Below the pieces are notes generated by a model. It had not been told where the DNA came from, did not search any database, and saw only the letters and a program-made list of their open reading frames with translations. From NCBI GenBank assembly GCA_003561595.1, contig PWWF01000194.1, positions 1 to 13,449 on the forward strand: 13,449 nt of DNA, given 5' to 3'. A program made the translations under genes and the position numbers. The DNA is from Paracoccaceae bacterium (GTDB lineage: Bacteria > Pseudomonadota > Alphaproteobacteria > Rhodobacterales > Rhodobacteraceae). How positions within the stretch are numbered: position 1 is the first letter of the stretch; every line of letters starts with the position of its first letter. Of this stretch, positions 1 through 6,501 are shown in pieces.

Positions 1-1
1 C

Positions 2-370
2 CCCGGTGCCGCGATCACCCTGACCCCGCCCTATGATCTGACGGTGCCGGATGCCATGCACAGCCCGGCGGCGGTGCTCGACCAGCTGACCATTGACCAT
101 CCATTTCTGGGCGAGCAGAGCAATGGGCGGGTAAGCTGGTCCTACCCGGAAGCGCGCGAAGGCGTCAGTTTCGGTGCGCCCTTCATCGAGGTCGTCATCG
201 ATGTGAACCTGGGTCAGGATTTCGCCGTGCAAGGCGTGCTGCGCGATACCCATCTCAACGACACCTCTCTCGCGGAACTCTGGCACAAGGTCAGCTCGAT
301 CTCTTCCGGGGACCCGCAGGCCCCGCTGGTGTCGCAGGCTGGCCAGCGGGTGTATCGCTCTGCGCCGTGA
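2..370 (+). CDS. Hypothetical protein, C-terminal part only (5' end outside window)
   Basis: The reading frame is open from the left edge of the window to a TGA at 368-370, giving 122 visible C-terminal residues. A GTG at 44 and an ATG at 56 could be starts, but neither has a good ribosome binding site, and the frame upstream of them is open and protein-like (residues such as ITLTPPYDLTVPDAM). A gene continuing from outside the window is therefore more likely. I recognise no family. The fragment is acidic and soluble-looking, with no clear membrane segment and a serine-rich, probably flexible C-terminus. It lies 70 bases upstream of the exported-protein gene on the same strand and could share its transcript. 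Nothing ties it to the inositol genes. That it is coding is fairly sure; the function is unknown. Confidence 0.5.
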   Translation, partial: PGAAITLTPPYDLTVPDAMHSPAAVLDQLTIDHPFLGEQSNGRVSWSYPEAREGVSFGAPFIEVVIDVNLGQDFAVQGVLRDTHLNDTSLAELWHKVSSISSGDPQAPLVSQAGQRVYRSAP

Positions 371-440
371 TCGTCCCAAAATGGAGCGATGGAGGCGCGA
401 CTTGCCGCGCTGCACAACATCGAAAGACAAGGAGACAGGC

Positions 441-1004
441 ATGCAAACCAATTCAAGGATTGCCACTAGCGCGTTCGCGCTTGCTATAATTGCGATGGCG
501 ACAGGCCTACAGGCCGAGGCGCTCGAGGAGGTCAGTGACCACCCCCTTGTGCCCCGCACTCAGGACAGCGAAGTCATCGCATATGACTACGTGGAGTTCG
601 GCGAGCACGTCATCCCCTGGGGCAGTTACAGCGACGGCGCGTGGGAGGAGACAATCGAGGTCGAAGGCTCGCATGAACGGTTCGCCTATGTCCTGCCGAT
701 GCCAGACATAAGGCCACTGCCTCTCAGTCAGGCCTACAAGTCGGTCCTTGGGCTGCGGGGGTTCGACATCGAATTTCACGCGATCGGGCGCAATGATCTG
801 CCGGATGATTTCAGCCAGCAAGATCATTTCCACCATGACTTCGATGGCCAGGCCGAAGGGGCAGCGTACCCTGACAGTGATCTGGACAGTCGGCGCTTCT
901 TCGGCGCTGTGCACGAGGAAGAGGGGCTATATGTGACGGTCTTCATCCATGAGAACGCAGATGATGAGCCGGTCATTCTGGTGAATATCGTCGAGCCGCA
1001 GTAG
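441..1004 (+). CDS. Exported protein of unknown function, resembling the DUF4892 / OmpA-associated N-terminal domain
   Basis: This is a 187-residue protein. The ATG at 441 was chosen because AAGGAGA (429-435) sits five bases before it and because it opens a clean signal peptide: polar start, Arg6, a hydrophobic stretch at about residues 9-22, and likely cleavage after LQA near residue 25. An in-frame ATG at 381 would bury this signal. The mature protein begins with a segment of the type DHPLVPR followed by YDYVEFGEHVIPWG, then an EVEG..ERFAYVLP stretch. I recall this pattern from the DUF4892 region found alone or before OmpA domains in Gram-negative envelope proteins. Here no OmpA peptidoglycan-binding domain follows. 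An acidic tail and a histidine cluster (DHFHHDFD) are present. A periplasmic or envelope location is inferred. The family link comes from memory of the motif, not a search. Confidence 0.6.
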   Translation: MQTNSRIATSAFALAIIAMATGLQAEALEEVSDHPLVPRTQDSEVIAYDYVEFGEHVIPWGSYSDGAWEETIEVEGSHERFAYVLPMPDIRPLPLSQAYKSVLGLRGFDIEFHAIGRNDLPDDFSQQDHFHHDFDGQAEGAAYPDSDLDSRRFFGAVHEEEGLYVTVFIHENADDEPVILVNIVEPQ

Positions 1005-1005
1005 C

Positions 1006-1031
1006 GGGCGGGCCTGAACGCGCCGCCCTTT
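1006..1031 (+). terminator. Weak stem-loop just after the exported-protein gene, possible terminator
   Basis: GGGCGG (1006-1011) can pair with CCGCCC (1023-1028) across an 11-base loop. Only three T residues follow (1029-1031). The hairpin starts two bases after the stop codon at 1004 and lies in the convergent gap (1005-1117) before iolB, where a terminator would be expected. The stem is short, the loop long and the T-tract poor, so this is a tentative call. Nothing else was recognised in the gap. Confidence 0.25.
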
Positions 1032-1117
1032 CGCCGGATGATCTTCGCTGCAAGGCTGCGGGTCGCTCTGCCCAAGCCAGTGCCGTGGCCCGCGTATGCG
1101 TCACAGGCCGGGGCGCG

Positions 1118-1909
1118 CTACAGATGCGCAAAGGCGGGATGGGTCTGGAACCGCCAGGCACGGCGCGGGCCTGCCATGACGTTCAGATAATACATCTCCA
1201 CCCCATGCGGGGCCGCGCAGGGGTGGTGACCCCGCGGCACCAGCACCACGTCATGATCGCCAGGCGCCATGGTTTCATCAAGACTGAGATCATCGGTAAA
1301 GACGCGCTGGATGCCAAAGCAATCGGATGGATTCAGCCGATGGTAATAGGTTTCCTCGAGATAGGTGAGGTTCGGGAAATCATCGACGTCATGGCGATGG
1401 GGCGGGTAGGATGACCAGTGCCCTGGCGGAGTGAACACTTCGGTCACCAGCAGGCTGTCAGCCACATCGCGCCCTTCCATGGCGATATTGTTGATGTAGC
1501 GCGTGTTGGTGCCGCTGCCGCGCGTGTCCAGGGTGATCCCGTCAGGCCCCAGCACCTGAACCGCGCGCCCGCCGGGGCTGGGCGCGCTGCACACCGCAAG
1601 GCTGCAAGGCGTGGTGGCGCGGGCCTGCCAGTCGGTTCCGGGCGGCACATAGACGCAATGCGGGGCGGTGCGTTCAAACACGTTCAGCCGCCCCCCCATC
1701 TCGCCAAATGCCATGCCACCGGCCGTCAGGTCCGCGCGCCCCTCGACCAGCACCAGAATCGCCTCGCGTCCGTCCAGACGCCCTTCGGCCTCCTCGCCCG
1801 GGGCCAGATGCCACAGATCGAAGCCCACATAATGCCAGCCCGCATCGGCAGGGGTAATCGCATGAATGCAACCGCTGCGGGCGCGGGGGTTGCGAAGCAG
1901 CCCCGCCAT
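1118..1909 (-). CDS. iolB: 5-deoxy-glucuronate isomerase IolB (canonical copy)
   Basis: IolB is a cytoplasmic cupin-fold metal enzyme that isomerises 5-deoxy-D-glucuronate to 2-deoxy-5-keto-D-gluconate (DKG), the substrate of IolC, in myo-inositol breakdown. The 263 residues match the usual IolB length. The family core is clear at about residues 163-174 (GHWSSYPPHRHD), giving metal-type His171 and His173. It is followed by the LEETYYH segment with Glu186, the GHHP segment with His229, and the closing YYLNVMAGP. The last stretch (MAGP.R.W.F...P) also matches typical IolB. The start used is ATG at 1909, which overlaps the last base of the ATPase stop codon. A GTG at 1912, directly before it and overlapping by four bases, is an equally possible start. 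Either way translation is probably coupled to the ABC ATPase, so this iolB belongs to the transport operon. A second, divergent IolB homologue is encoded at 12609-13448. Confidence 0.93.
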   Translation of the reverse strand: MAGLLRNPRARSGCIHAITPADAGWHYVGFDLWHLAPGEEAEGRLDGREAILVLVEGRADLTAGGMAFGEMGGRLNVFERTAPHCVYVPPGTDWQARATTPCSLAVCSAPSPGGRAVQVLGPDGITLDTRGSGTNTRYINNIAMEGRDVADSLLVTEVFTPPGHWSSYPPHRHDVDDFPNLTYLEETYYHRLNPSDCFGIQRVFTDDLSLDETMAPGDHDVVLVPRGHHPCAAPHGVEMYYLNVMAGPRRAWRFQTHPAFAHL

Positions 1910-2700
1910 CACACGGTCCCGCCCAGCGAGCTTTCCAGCGCGACCATTTCCTGCCCGCCGGCCATCATGTCCTGCAGCTCTTCCGGCGTGATCTGGCCGC
2001 GCTGGGCCGTGCCCAGCGTCTTGCCCCGGTTCAGAACGGTGAACCGGTCGCCGACCGCCAGCGCATGGCGCACGTTATGCGTGATGAAAACCACGGCGAT
2101 CCCGGCCTTGCGCACCTTGTCGATGGTGGAGAGCACATTCGCGGTCTGCCGCACCCCCAGCGCCGAGGTCGGTTCATCCAGGATCAGCACTTTCGCCCCG
2201 AAATAAACGGCCCGCGCGATGGCGACCGTCTGCCGCTCGCCCCCCGACAGGGTGCCTACGGCCTGATCGGGTGAACGCAGGTTGATGCCCATCTTGGCCA
2301 TCTCTTCCATGGTCACGGCATTCGCGGTCTTGAAATCCATGAAGCGGAAGGGGCCGACACGCCGGACAGGCTCTCGCCCCATCCAGAAATTGCGCGTCAC
2401 CGACATCAGCGGGATCATCGCCAGATCCTGATAGACAGTCGCGATCCCGGCGGTCATGGCATCGCGCGGGCTGTCGAAGCTCATCGACTTGCCCTCGAAC
2501 AGGATCGTGCCCTTGGTGGGTTTGTGCACCCCTGACATGGTCTTGATGAAGGTCGATTTGCCCGCGCCATTATCGCCCAGCAGGCAGTGGCATTCGCCCG
2601 GACGCACATCGAAACTGACGCCATTCAGCGCGATGACCGGGCCGAAATGTTTCTCGATCCCCTGCATCTCAAGAATAGGGGCATGGATCACATCGCTCAT
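1909..2700 (-). CDS. Sugar ABC transporter ATP-binding protein
   Basis: This is the cytoplasmic ATPase of a carbohydrate ABC importer (CUT2/ribose-type family). The 263 residues form a single nucleotide-binding domain rather than the double domain of RbsA or XylG. Visible motifs are Walker [10 protein letters not shown] at 42-50, the Q-loop at Gln91 (VYQD), the signature LSGGERQ at 151-157, Walker [12 protein letters not shown] at 171-181 and the H-loop His208 (FITHN). Single-domain ATPases paired with one permease are known from the fructose (FrcA) type of CUT2 system, so this subunit probably works as a homodimer. It starts one base after the permease gene ends and overlaps iolB at its 3' end. 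The substrate is inferred from context to be myo-inositol or a related cyclitol; an ATPase sequence alone cannot show this. Confidence 0.93.
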   Translation of the reverse strand: MSDVIHAPILEMQGIEKHFGPVIALNGVSFDVRPGECHCLLGDNGAGKSTFIKTMSGVHKPTKGTILFEGKSMSFDSPRDAMTAGIATVYQDLAMIPLMSVTRNFWMGREPVRRVGPFRFMDFKTANAVTMEEMAKMGINLRSPDQAVGTLSGGERQTVAIARAVYFGAKVLILDEPTSALGVRQTANVLSTIDKVRKAGIAVVFITHNVRHALAVGDRFTVLNRGKTLGTAQRGQITPEELQDMMAGGQEMVALESSLGGTV

Positions 2701-2701
2701 C

Positions 2702-3817
2702 TTAACGCTCCCCCGTGATGATCCGCCGGATATAGGTGTTCAGGATCACCGCAAACAGCAGGATGACGCCGAGGAACACGCGGAACAGGCTGGATTCGAC
2801 CCCGGCAAAGAACAGCCCCTGCTGCACCACGCCAAAGATGATCGCCCCAAGCGCCGCCCCGATGACAGAGCCGAAGCCCCCCGTCAGCAGCGCGCCCCCG
2901 ATGACCACGGCGATGATCGCCTCGAACTCTTTCAGCAAGCCCCGATCCGCCCCGGCCGATCCGAATTCCATCACCTGACAGGTGGCAAAGACCGTCGCGC
3001 AGAAGGCGGTGAACATGAACATCAGGATCTTGACCCGCGCCACCGGCACGCCGACATAGCGCGCGGCCTGCGCGTCACCGCCCGATGCAAAGACCCAGTT
3101 GCCGAATTTGGTGCGCGTCAGCACGATATGCGCGATCACCACCAGCACCAGCGCCCAGACGATCAGCATGGGAATGCCGCTGACCATGGGCTCTCCCATG
3201 CGGCTGCCCCGGCTGTAGGTGGCGATGATGTTCATGTCGGCCAGCCAGGTGAAAAAAGGCGCGCCCAGCTTGCCGCCGAATAGCGGCGCCAGCCAGTCGC
3301 CCTCGGCCGCGTTGGAAATGCCGCCGATGATGGTGCGCCGCTCGATCACCTGCGGAAAGAAGATGGTGAAACCGCGCAGGATGAACAGAAAGGCCAGCGA
3401 GACGATGAAGCTCGGCAGCCCGGTGCGCACGACGATCGTGCCTGTCAGCGCCCCGATGGACACGCACAGCACAAAGGTCAGGATGATCGCCATCCAGACC
3501 GGCCAGCCCAGCGTGACCGACATGATCGCGATGGACATGCCCGCAAACCCGATCATGGAGCCTACGGACAGATCGAACTCGCCCGCGATCATCAGCATGC
3601 AGGCCCCGACCGCGATGATGACGAACTGCGCCGACACGGTGGACCAGTTCAGCACGCCCTGCGGATTGAACATGCCGCTGTCACCGGCAAAGACGATGAA
3701 GAACAGGAATACGGCGATCACGCCGACAATGGCGCCCAGTTCCGGGCGGACCAGCGCTGTCCGCAGCCGTGATGTCTTTCTGATACGCTCGTCAGTGGCC
3801 ATGCCAGTGCTGGACAT
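2702..3817 (-). CDS. Sugar ABC transporter permease (BPD_transp_2 / RbsC-like)
   Basis: This is the inner-membrane channel subunit of the importer. The 371 residues contain many hydrophobic segments (for example about 28-45, 65-80, 85-125 and the C-terminal third). They carry the family hallmarks [17 protein letters not shown] near the second or third helix and the late [21 protein letters not shown] segment. Both are typical of ribose/CUT2 permeases. The loop at about 165-205 between helices is longer than in RbsC and may be periplasmic. The ATG at 3817 is preceded by GGGAGGGG (minus strand, 3830-3823) with five bases of spacing. The gene follows the binding-protein gene across a 78-base gap holding a strong hairpin, and the ATPase gene starts almost immediately after it. 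Transporter class is certain; cyclitol specificity is inferred from the iol neighbours. Confidence 0.93.
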   Translation of the reverse strand: MSSTGMATDERIRKTSRLRTALVRPELGAIVGVIAVFLFFIVFAGDSGMFNPQGVLNWSTVSAQFVIIAVGACMLMIAGEFDLSVGSMIGFAGMSIAIMSVTLGWPVWMAIILTFVLCVSIGALTGTIVVRTGLPSFIVSLAFLFILRGFTIFFPQVIERRTIIGGISNAAEGDWLAPLFGGKLGAPFFTWLADMNIIATYSRGSRMGEPMVSGIPMLIVWALVLVVIAHIVLTRTKFGNWVFASGGDAQAARYVGVPVARVKILMFMFTAFCATVFATCQVMEFGSAGADRGLLKEFEAIIAVVIGGALLTGGFGSVIGAALGAIIFGVVQQGLFFAGVESSLFRVFLGVILLFAVILNTYIRRIITGER

Positions 3818-3847
3818 CGCATCCCCTCCCTGAATGATGTCGAGGTG

Positions 3848-3879
3848 AAAAAGGGGCGGGGCCAGCGCGTGGCCCCGCC
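3848..3879 (-). terminator. Terminator-like hairpin between binding-protein and permease genes (likely attenuator or mRNA-stabilising element)
   Basis: Bases 3855-3864 (GGCGGGGCCA) pair perfectly with 3870-3879 (TGGCCCCGCC) across the five-base loop 3865-3869, a 10-bp GC-rich stem. Read on the minus strand, the stem is followed by CC and five T residues (complement of 3852-3848), the form of a Rho-independent terminator. It lies 17 bases after the stop of the sugar-binding protein gene and before the permease ribosome binding site. Such elements in importer operons are known to let the binding protein be made in excess over the membrane subunits, by partial termination or by protecting the upstream mRNA 3' end. 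Which of the two applies here cannot be told from sequence. Confidence 0.75.
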
Positions 3880-3895
3880 GACAGGTATGCGTGGA

Positions 3896-4843
3896 TCAGC
3901 GGAATTCGCCGGCCAGTTCGGACACCAGATCAAGATCATCCGCCGTCACGAAGCCCGGACCGGAATTGATGTTATTGCCCGGCAGCACCCCGTAACGGTG
4001 ATAATTCGCCAGCACGATCACCGGCAGATAGGCCTGCAGGAAGGGCTGCTGGTCGATCCCCCAGTTGATCACGCCGTCGCGGATCGCCTCGACAATATCG
4101 CCACCCAGATCGAAGGTGCCGAAATAGATGTCCCCGGCCAGCCCCAGGCTGTCCAGCGCCATGATGGTCGGATCAGCCGAGGTCGGCCCAAGCGTCAGAA
4201 CGGCCTCGGTTTCGGGATTGGCGTTCATATAGGCCATGACCCGGTTCTGGATCTCGGACGGGTCGGTGCCGCTGTCGATCATCTGGTTGCCCAGGTCGAC
4301 GCCCAGCCCGTCCGCAAAGCCTTGGCAACGCTCGCTCGAGGCCGGTTGCGCGATATAGTGGTTCACGCACAGGAAGCTGGAGATGCCATCATCGGCGGCG
4401 CGTTGCCCGGCGGCAAAGCCCGCGTCATATTCCGGCTGGCCGATATACATCAGGGCGCCGACTTCGCGCGCCTGCTCGGGTGTGCCGGAATTGATGATGA
4501 TGACGTCGATGCCCGAATCCACGGCATCGCTGATCGGCCCGGACAGCACATCGGGGTCGGCCAGCGTGGTGATGATGCCATGCGGGCCGCTCGCGGTGGC
4601 CTGCTCGATGATCCGGGCCATATCGGCCAGATCGCCTGTCGGCGGGTTGCGATACTCGACCGTCACATCCATCTGCTCGCCGCCAAGGGCAAGGCCGTTG
4701 CGAATGACATTCCACCAGGCGTCGGCGTCATCGGCATGGCTGACCATGACATAACGCAGATCCTCGGCCATGGCGGCGCTGCCGCCGATCAGTCCAGTGG
4801 CTGCAACGGCTGTCACCGCCATTCGTTTCAATGCTGATTTCAT
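3896..4843 (-). CDS. Periplasmic sugar-binding protein of ABC transporter
   Basis: This is a solute receptor of the periplasmic-binding-protein type 1 family (Peripla_BP_4, ribose/CUT2 class), 315 residues. The ATG at 4843 was chosen because GGGAGGA on the minus strand (4854-4848) precedes it and because it starts a clear Sec signal peptide: KSALKR, a hydrophobic stretch at 9-23, and a cut after AMA at residue 26. The frame stays open further upstream but runs into the promoter. The mature protein has the expected two-lobe pattern, with RYVMVSHADDADAWW at the first strand, ADPDVLSGPISDAV.SGIDVIIINSG in lobe 1 and GTFDLGGDIVEAIRDG near the C-terminus. It is the first gene of the transport/iolB operon and is divergent from the LacI gene, with a shared operator between them. 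The ligand is inferred to be myo-inositol or a related cyclitol. Confidence 0.93.
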   Translation of the reverse strand: MKSALKRMAVTAVAATGLIGGSAAMAEDLRYVMVSHADDADAWWNVIRNGLALGGEQMDVTVEYRNPPTGDLADMARIIEQATASGPHGIITTLADPDVLSGPISDAVDSGIDVIIINSGTPEQAREVGALMYIGQPEYDAGFAAGQRAADDGISSFLCVNHYIAQPASSERCQGFADGLGVDLGNQMIDSGTDPSEIQNRVMAYMNANPETEAVLTLGPTSADPTIMALDSLGLAGDIYFGTFDLGGDIVEAIRDGVINWGIDQQPFLQAYLPVIVLANYHRYGVLPGNNINSGPGFVTADDLDLVSELAGEFR

Positions 4844-4902
4844 GATGTCCTCCCAAACAGGTTTCGGGCGGTAACGGACCCTCTCATCCGCGCCCTGTGC
4901 AA

Positions 4903-4931
4903 ACTGTAGCGACGAATCATTCATTTTGCAA
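4903..4931 (-). promoter_or_regulatory. Predicted sigma-70 promoter of the transport/iolB operon
   Basis: On the minus strand, TTGCAA (4931-4926) is followed by a 17-base spacer and TACAGT (4908-4903). Each hexamer matches four of six consensus bases. The -35 hexamer is the SBP-proximal half of the 16-bp operator palindrome, so a bound repressor would cover it. The predicted start of transcription lies roughly 50 bases before the binding-protein ATG at 4843. This is predicted from spacing and hexamers only. Confidence 0.5.
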
Positions 4932-4941
4932 CCGGTTGCAA
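4926..4941. promoter_or_regulatory. LacI-type operator, copy 1 (perfect 16-bp palindrome)
   Basis: TTGCAACCGGTTGCAA is its own reverse complement, has a central CG, and fits the general LacI-family operator pattern. It lies in the 175-base gap between the divergent binding-protein and LacI genes. The identical 16 bases recur at 9693-9708. The LacI protein encoded next to it has the intact helix-turn-helix and hinge leucine expected to bind such a site. The palindrome is seen directly; the binding partner is inferred. Confidence 0.85.
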
Positions 4942-4964
4942 TATTCTTTGATCCGAGGCATATT
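4936..4964 (+). promoter_or_regulatory. Predicted sigma-70 promoter of the LacI-family regulator gene
   Basis: TTGCAA (4936-4941) is separated by 17 bases from CATATT (4959-4964), each matching four of six consensus positions. The -35 hexamer is the other half of the operator palindrome, implying autorepression. The regulator's ATG lies 55 bases after the -10 hexamer. Prediction from sequence only. Confidence 0.5.
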
Positions 4965-5018
4965 TGTCCGGCGCGCAGCCTGGTGTAAGACAGCGCAAGA
5001 CACAGCGGATGGCGCGAG

Positions 5019-6020
5019 ATGGCAGTAACATTGAAAGAGGTCGCGGAGCGCGCCGGTGTGTCACGCTCGGCCGTGTCGCGGACCTTCACCGAAGGGGCGT
5101 CCGTCTCTGCCAGGACCCGCGCCAAGGTCGAGAAGGCCGCGCGCGAACTGGGCTACAGCCCGAATGCGCTGGCCTCTTCTCTGACGACCGGGCGCACCAA
5201 GCTGATCGGGCTGGTGTCGAACAACTTTCACAACCCGATTTTTCTGGAAGTGTTCGACCTGTTCACGCGCGGATTGCAGGAACGCGGCCTGCGCCCGCTT
5301 CTGGTCAATCTGAGCGATGAGGTTGACCCGGCCCAGTCCATCCGCATGTTGCGGCAGTATTCGGTCGATGGCGTGATCGTCGCGTCCTCGACCCTGCCGC
5401 CCAGCTTTGCCGAGGCGTTCCGCGATGCCGGGCTGCCAGTGGTCCATTCCTTCGGGCGCTATACCACCAGCCCCTATGTGCATGTCGTCGGTATCGACAA
5501 TATCGCCTGCGGTCGCATGGCCGCCGAGGCGCTGGTGGCGCGCGGGCATCGACGTGTCGCGTTTCTGGGTGGACCGCCGCGGGCCACCTCAACCCAGGAT
5601 CGCGAGCGCGGATTTCTGGAGGCGCTGGGCGGATACAGCGATGTCGAGGTCAGCGTCACCCATGCCGCGGCCTATTCCTTTGATGCCGGGCGCGCCGAAA
5701 TGGCACGCCTGCTGCGCGCCCCCCCGGCAGAGGCGTATTTCTGCGGGGATGACGTGCTGTCCATCGGGGCGTTATCGGCGATCAGTGATGCCGGGTTGCG
5801 TGTGCCCGATGATATCGGGATCATCGGGCTGAATGACATGACCATGGCGCGGTGGCAGAATATCGACCTGACAACCATCCGCCAGCCGCTGGGCGAGATT
5901 ATCGGGTCCTCGATTGATCTGGTCATCGCCACGATCGAGGATCCGGGCCGCCACCCGGAAACCCGGCTGTTTCCCTGCCGGGTGATCGAGCGCGGAACAT
6001 TGCGCCCCATTCCGCGCTGA
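5019..6020 (+). CDS. LacI-family transcriptional regulator of the inositol/cyclitol locus
   Basis: This is a 333-residue LacI/GalR-type repressor. The N-terminal helix-turn-helix spans about residues 3-25 (TLKEVAERAGVSRSAVSR). It leads to the linker ARELGYSPNALASSL with hinge leucine Leu55, the residue that in this family inserts at the central CG step of operators. Residues from about 60 form a periplasmic-binding-protein-like sensor domain ending with ...IERGTLRPI, including GHRRVAFLGG near 177-186 and the PDDIGIIGLND segment typical of the family. The ATG at 5019 gives the standard length; its ribosome binding site is weak. The gene is divergent from the transport operon and shares operator copy 1, so autoregulation is likely. 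Operator copy 2 lies before iolD. The inducer is probably the transported cyclitol or an early keto intermediate, which is inferred. It ends eight bases from the convergent stress-protein gene. Confidence 0.93.
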   Translation: MAVTLKEVAERAGVSRSAVSRTFTEGASVSARTRAKVEKAARELGYSPNALASSLTTGRTKLIGLVSNNFHNPIFLEVFDLFTRGLQERGLRPLLVNLSDEVDPAQSIRMLRQYSVDGVIVASSTLPPSFAEAFRDAGLPVVHSFGRYTTSPYVHVVGIDNIACGRMAAEALVARGHRRVAFLGGPPRATSTQDRERGFLEALGGYSDVEVSVTHAAAYSFDAGRAEMARLLRAPPAEAYFCGDDVLSIGALSAISDAGLRVPDDIGIIGLNDMTMARWQNIDLTTIRQPLGEIIGSSIDLVIATIEDPGRHPETRLFPCRVIERGTLRPIPR

Positions 6021-6028
6021 CAGGGGCC

Positions 6029-6424
6029 TCAGCGGACCAGATGAACTGTGCAAGGCGCGCGACGTACGACCTGCGCCGCTGTCGAGCCATACTCACCCGT
6101 ATCGGACCGGTGCGGAGCAAGCACGATACAATCGACATTCTTGCTGCTTGCCAGATCAAGGATCGTCTCTGACGGCTCGCCCTCGACAACCATGACCTCG
6201 GCCTCGACGAACGAATCGGCCACCCTCTCAAGGTCATGCTCGATAACCTTGGCAAGCGCGTCCTTTGTCACCGCTTCTTCGCTGCGGAACTCGGGCACTG
6301 CGCCGATGACATGCAGCAGGGTCACGCGCGTTCCTGGCGCTGCAATGGCGCGGGCTGCGCGCAATTCCTTGTCCGGGTGGTGACCGGGGCGATAGGCCAG
6401 TGGCATCAGGATGTTCTTGTACAT
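6029..6424 (-). CDS. Universal stress protein, UspA family
   Basis: This is a small cytoplasmic single-domain Usp protein of 131 residues. It begins MYKNILMPLAYRPG, the usual first strand and loop. It has the strand TRVTLLHVIGAVPEF at about 32-46 and a helix of charged residues (KDALAKVIEHDLERVADSF). It ends with VDCIVLAPHRS....YGSTAAQVVRRAPCTVHLVR, where the GS(T)A...V...APC.V..VR pattern is the family's nucleotide-binding end. The Gly-x-x-Gly part before it is degenerate (APHRSDTGEYGST), so ATP binding is uncertain. GAGGAGGA on the minus strand lies six bases before the ATG at 6424. It follows the dehydrogenase operon on the same strand after 77 bases and may be read through from it or have its own promoter. 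A role in cyclitol metabolism is not evident. Confidence 0.88.
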   Translation of the reverse strand: MYKNILMPLAYRPGHHPDKELRAARAIAAPGTRVTLLHVIGAVPEFRSEEAVTKDALAKVIEHDLERVADSFVEAEVMVVEGEPSETILDLASSKNVDCIVLAPHRSDTGEYGSTAAQVVRRAPCTVHLVR

Positions 6425-6469
6425 CTGTGGTCCTCCTCGCGCTCAGACTACACCTGTTGCAACGACCTT

Positions 6470-6489
6470 GCCTTGATCAGGCTCAAGGC
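6470..6489 (-). repeat. Inverted repeat (7-bp stem) between the dehydrogenase and universal stress protein genes
   Basis: GCCTTGA (6470-6476) and TCAAGGC (6483-6489) form a perfect 7-bp stem with a six-base loop in the 77-base gap 6425-6501. It starts 13 bases after the end of the dehydrogenase gene, in transcription order. No T-tract follows on the minus strand, so it does not look like a standard intrinsic terminator. It might mark an mRNA 3' end or a processing site. The rest of the gap holds the GAGGAGGA ribosome binding site of the stress-protein gene and no clear promoter. Confidence 0.35.
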
Positions 6490-6501
6490 GCTGGTCGCCA
6501 C

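Noticed and set aside
3845..4837. Long plus-strand frame opposite the sugar-binding protein gene
   Set aside because: It is a complement-strand shadow; the minus strand encodes a signal peptide and a full binding-protein fold here.
4844..5125. N-terminal extension of the sugar-binding protein beyond its signal peptide
   Set aside because: It would cross the promoter/operator and overlap the lacI start. The ribosome binding site and signal peptide fix the start at 4843.
6015..6034. Inverted repeat CGCTGA/TCAGCG between the lacI and stress-protein genes
   Set aside because: It arises because both convergent genes end in Arg-stop (CGC TGA). The stem is only six bases with no T-tract on either strand, so a bidirectional terminator is not supported.
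6456..6463. GTTGCAAC, a possible operator half-site before the stress-protein gene
   Set aside because: Only eight bases match and the flanks do not continue the 16-bp palindrome. The same octamer occurs by chance inside the second iolB-family gene at 13214-13221.
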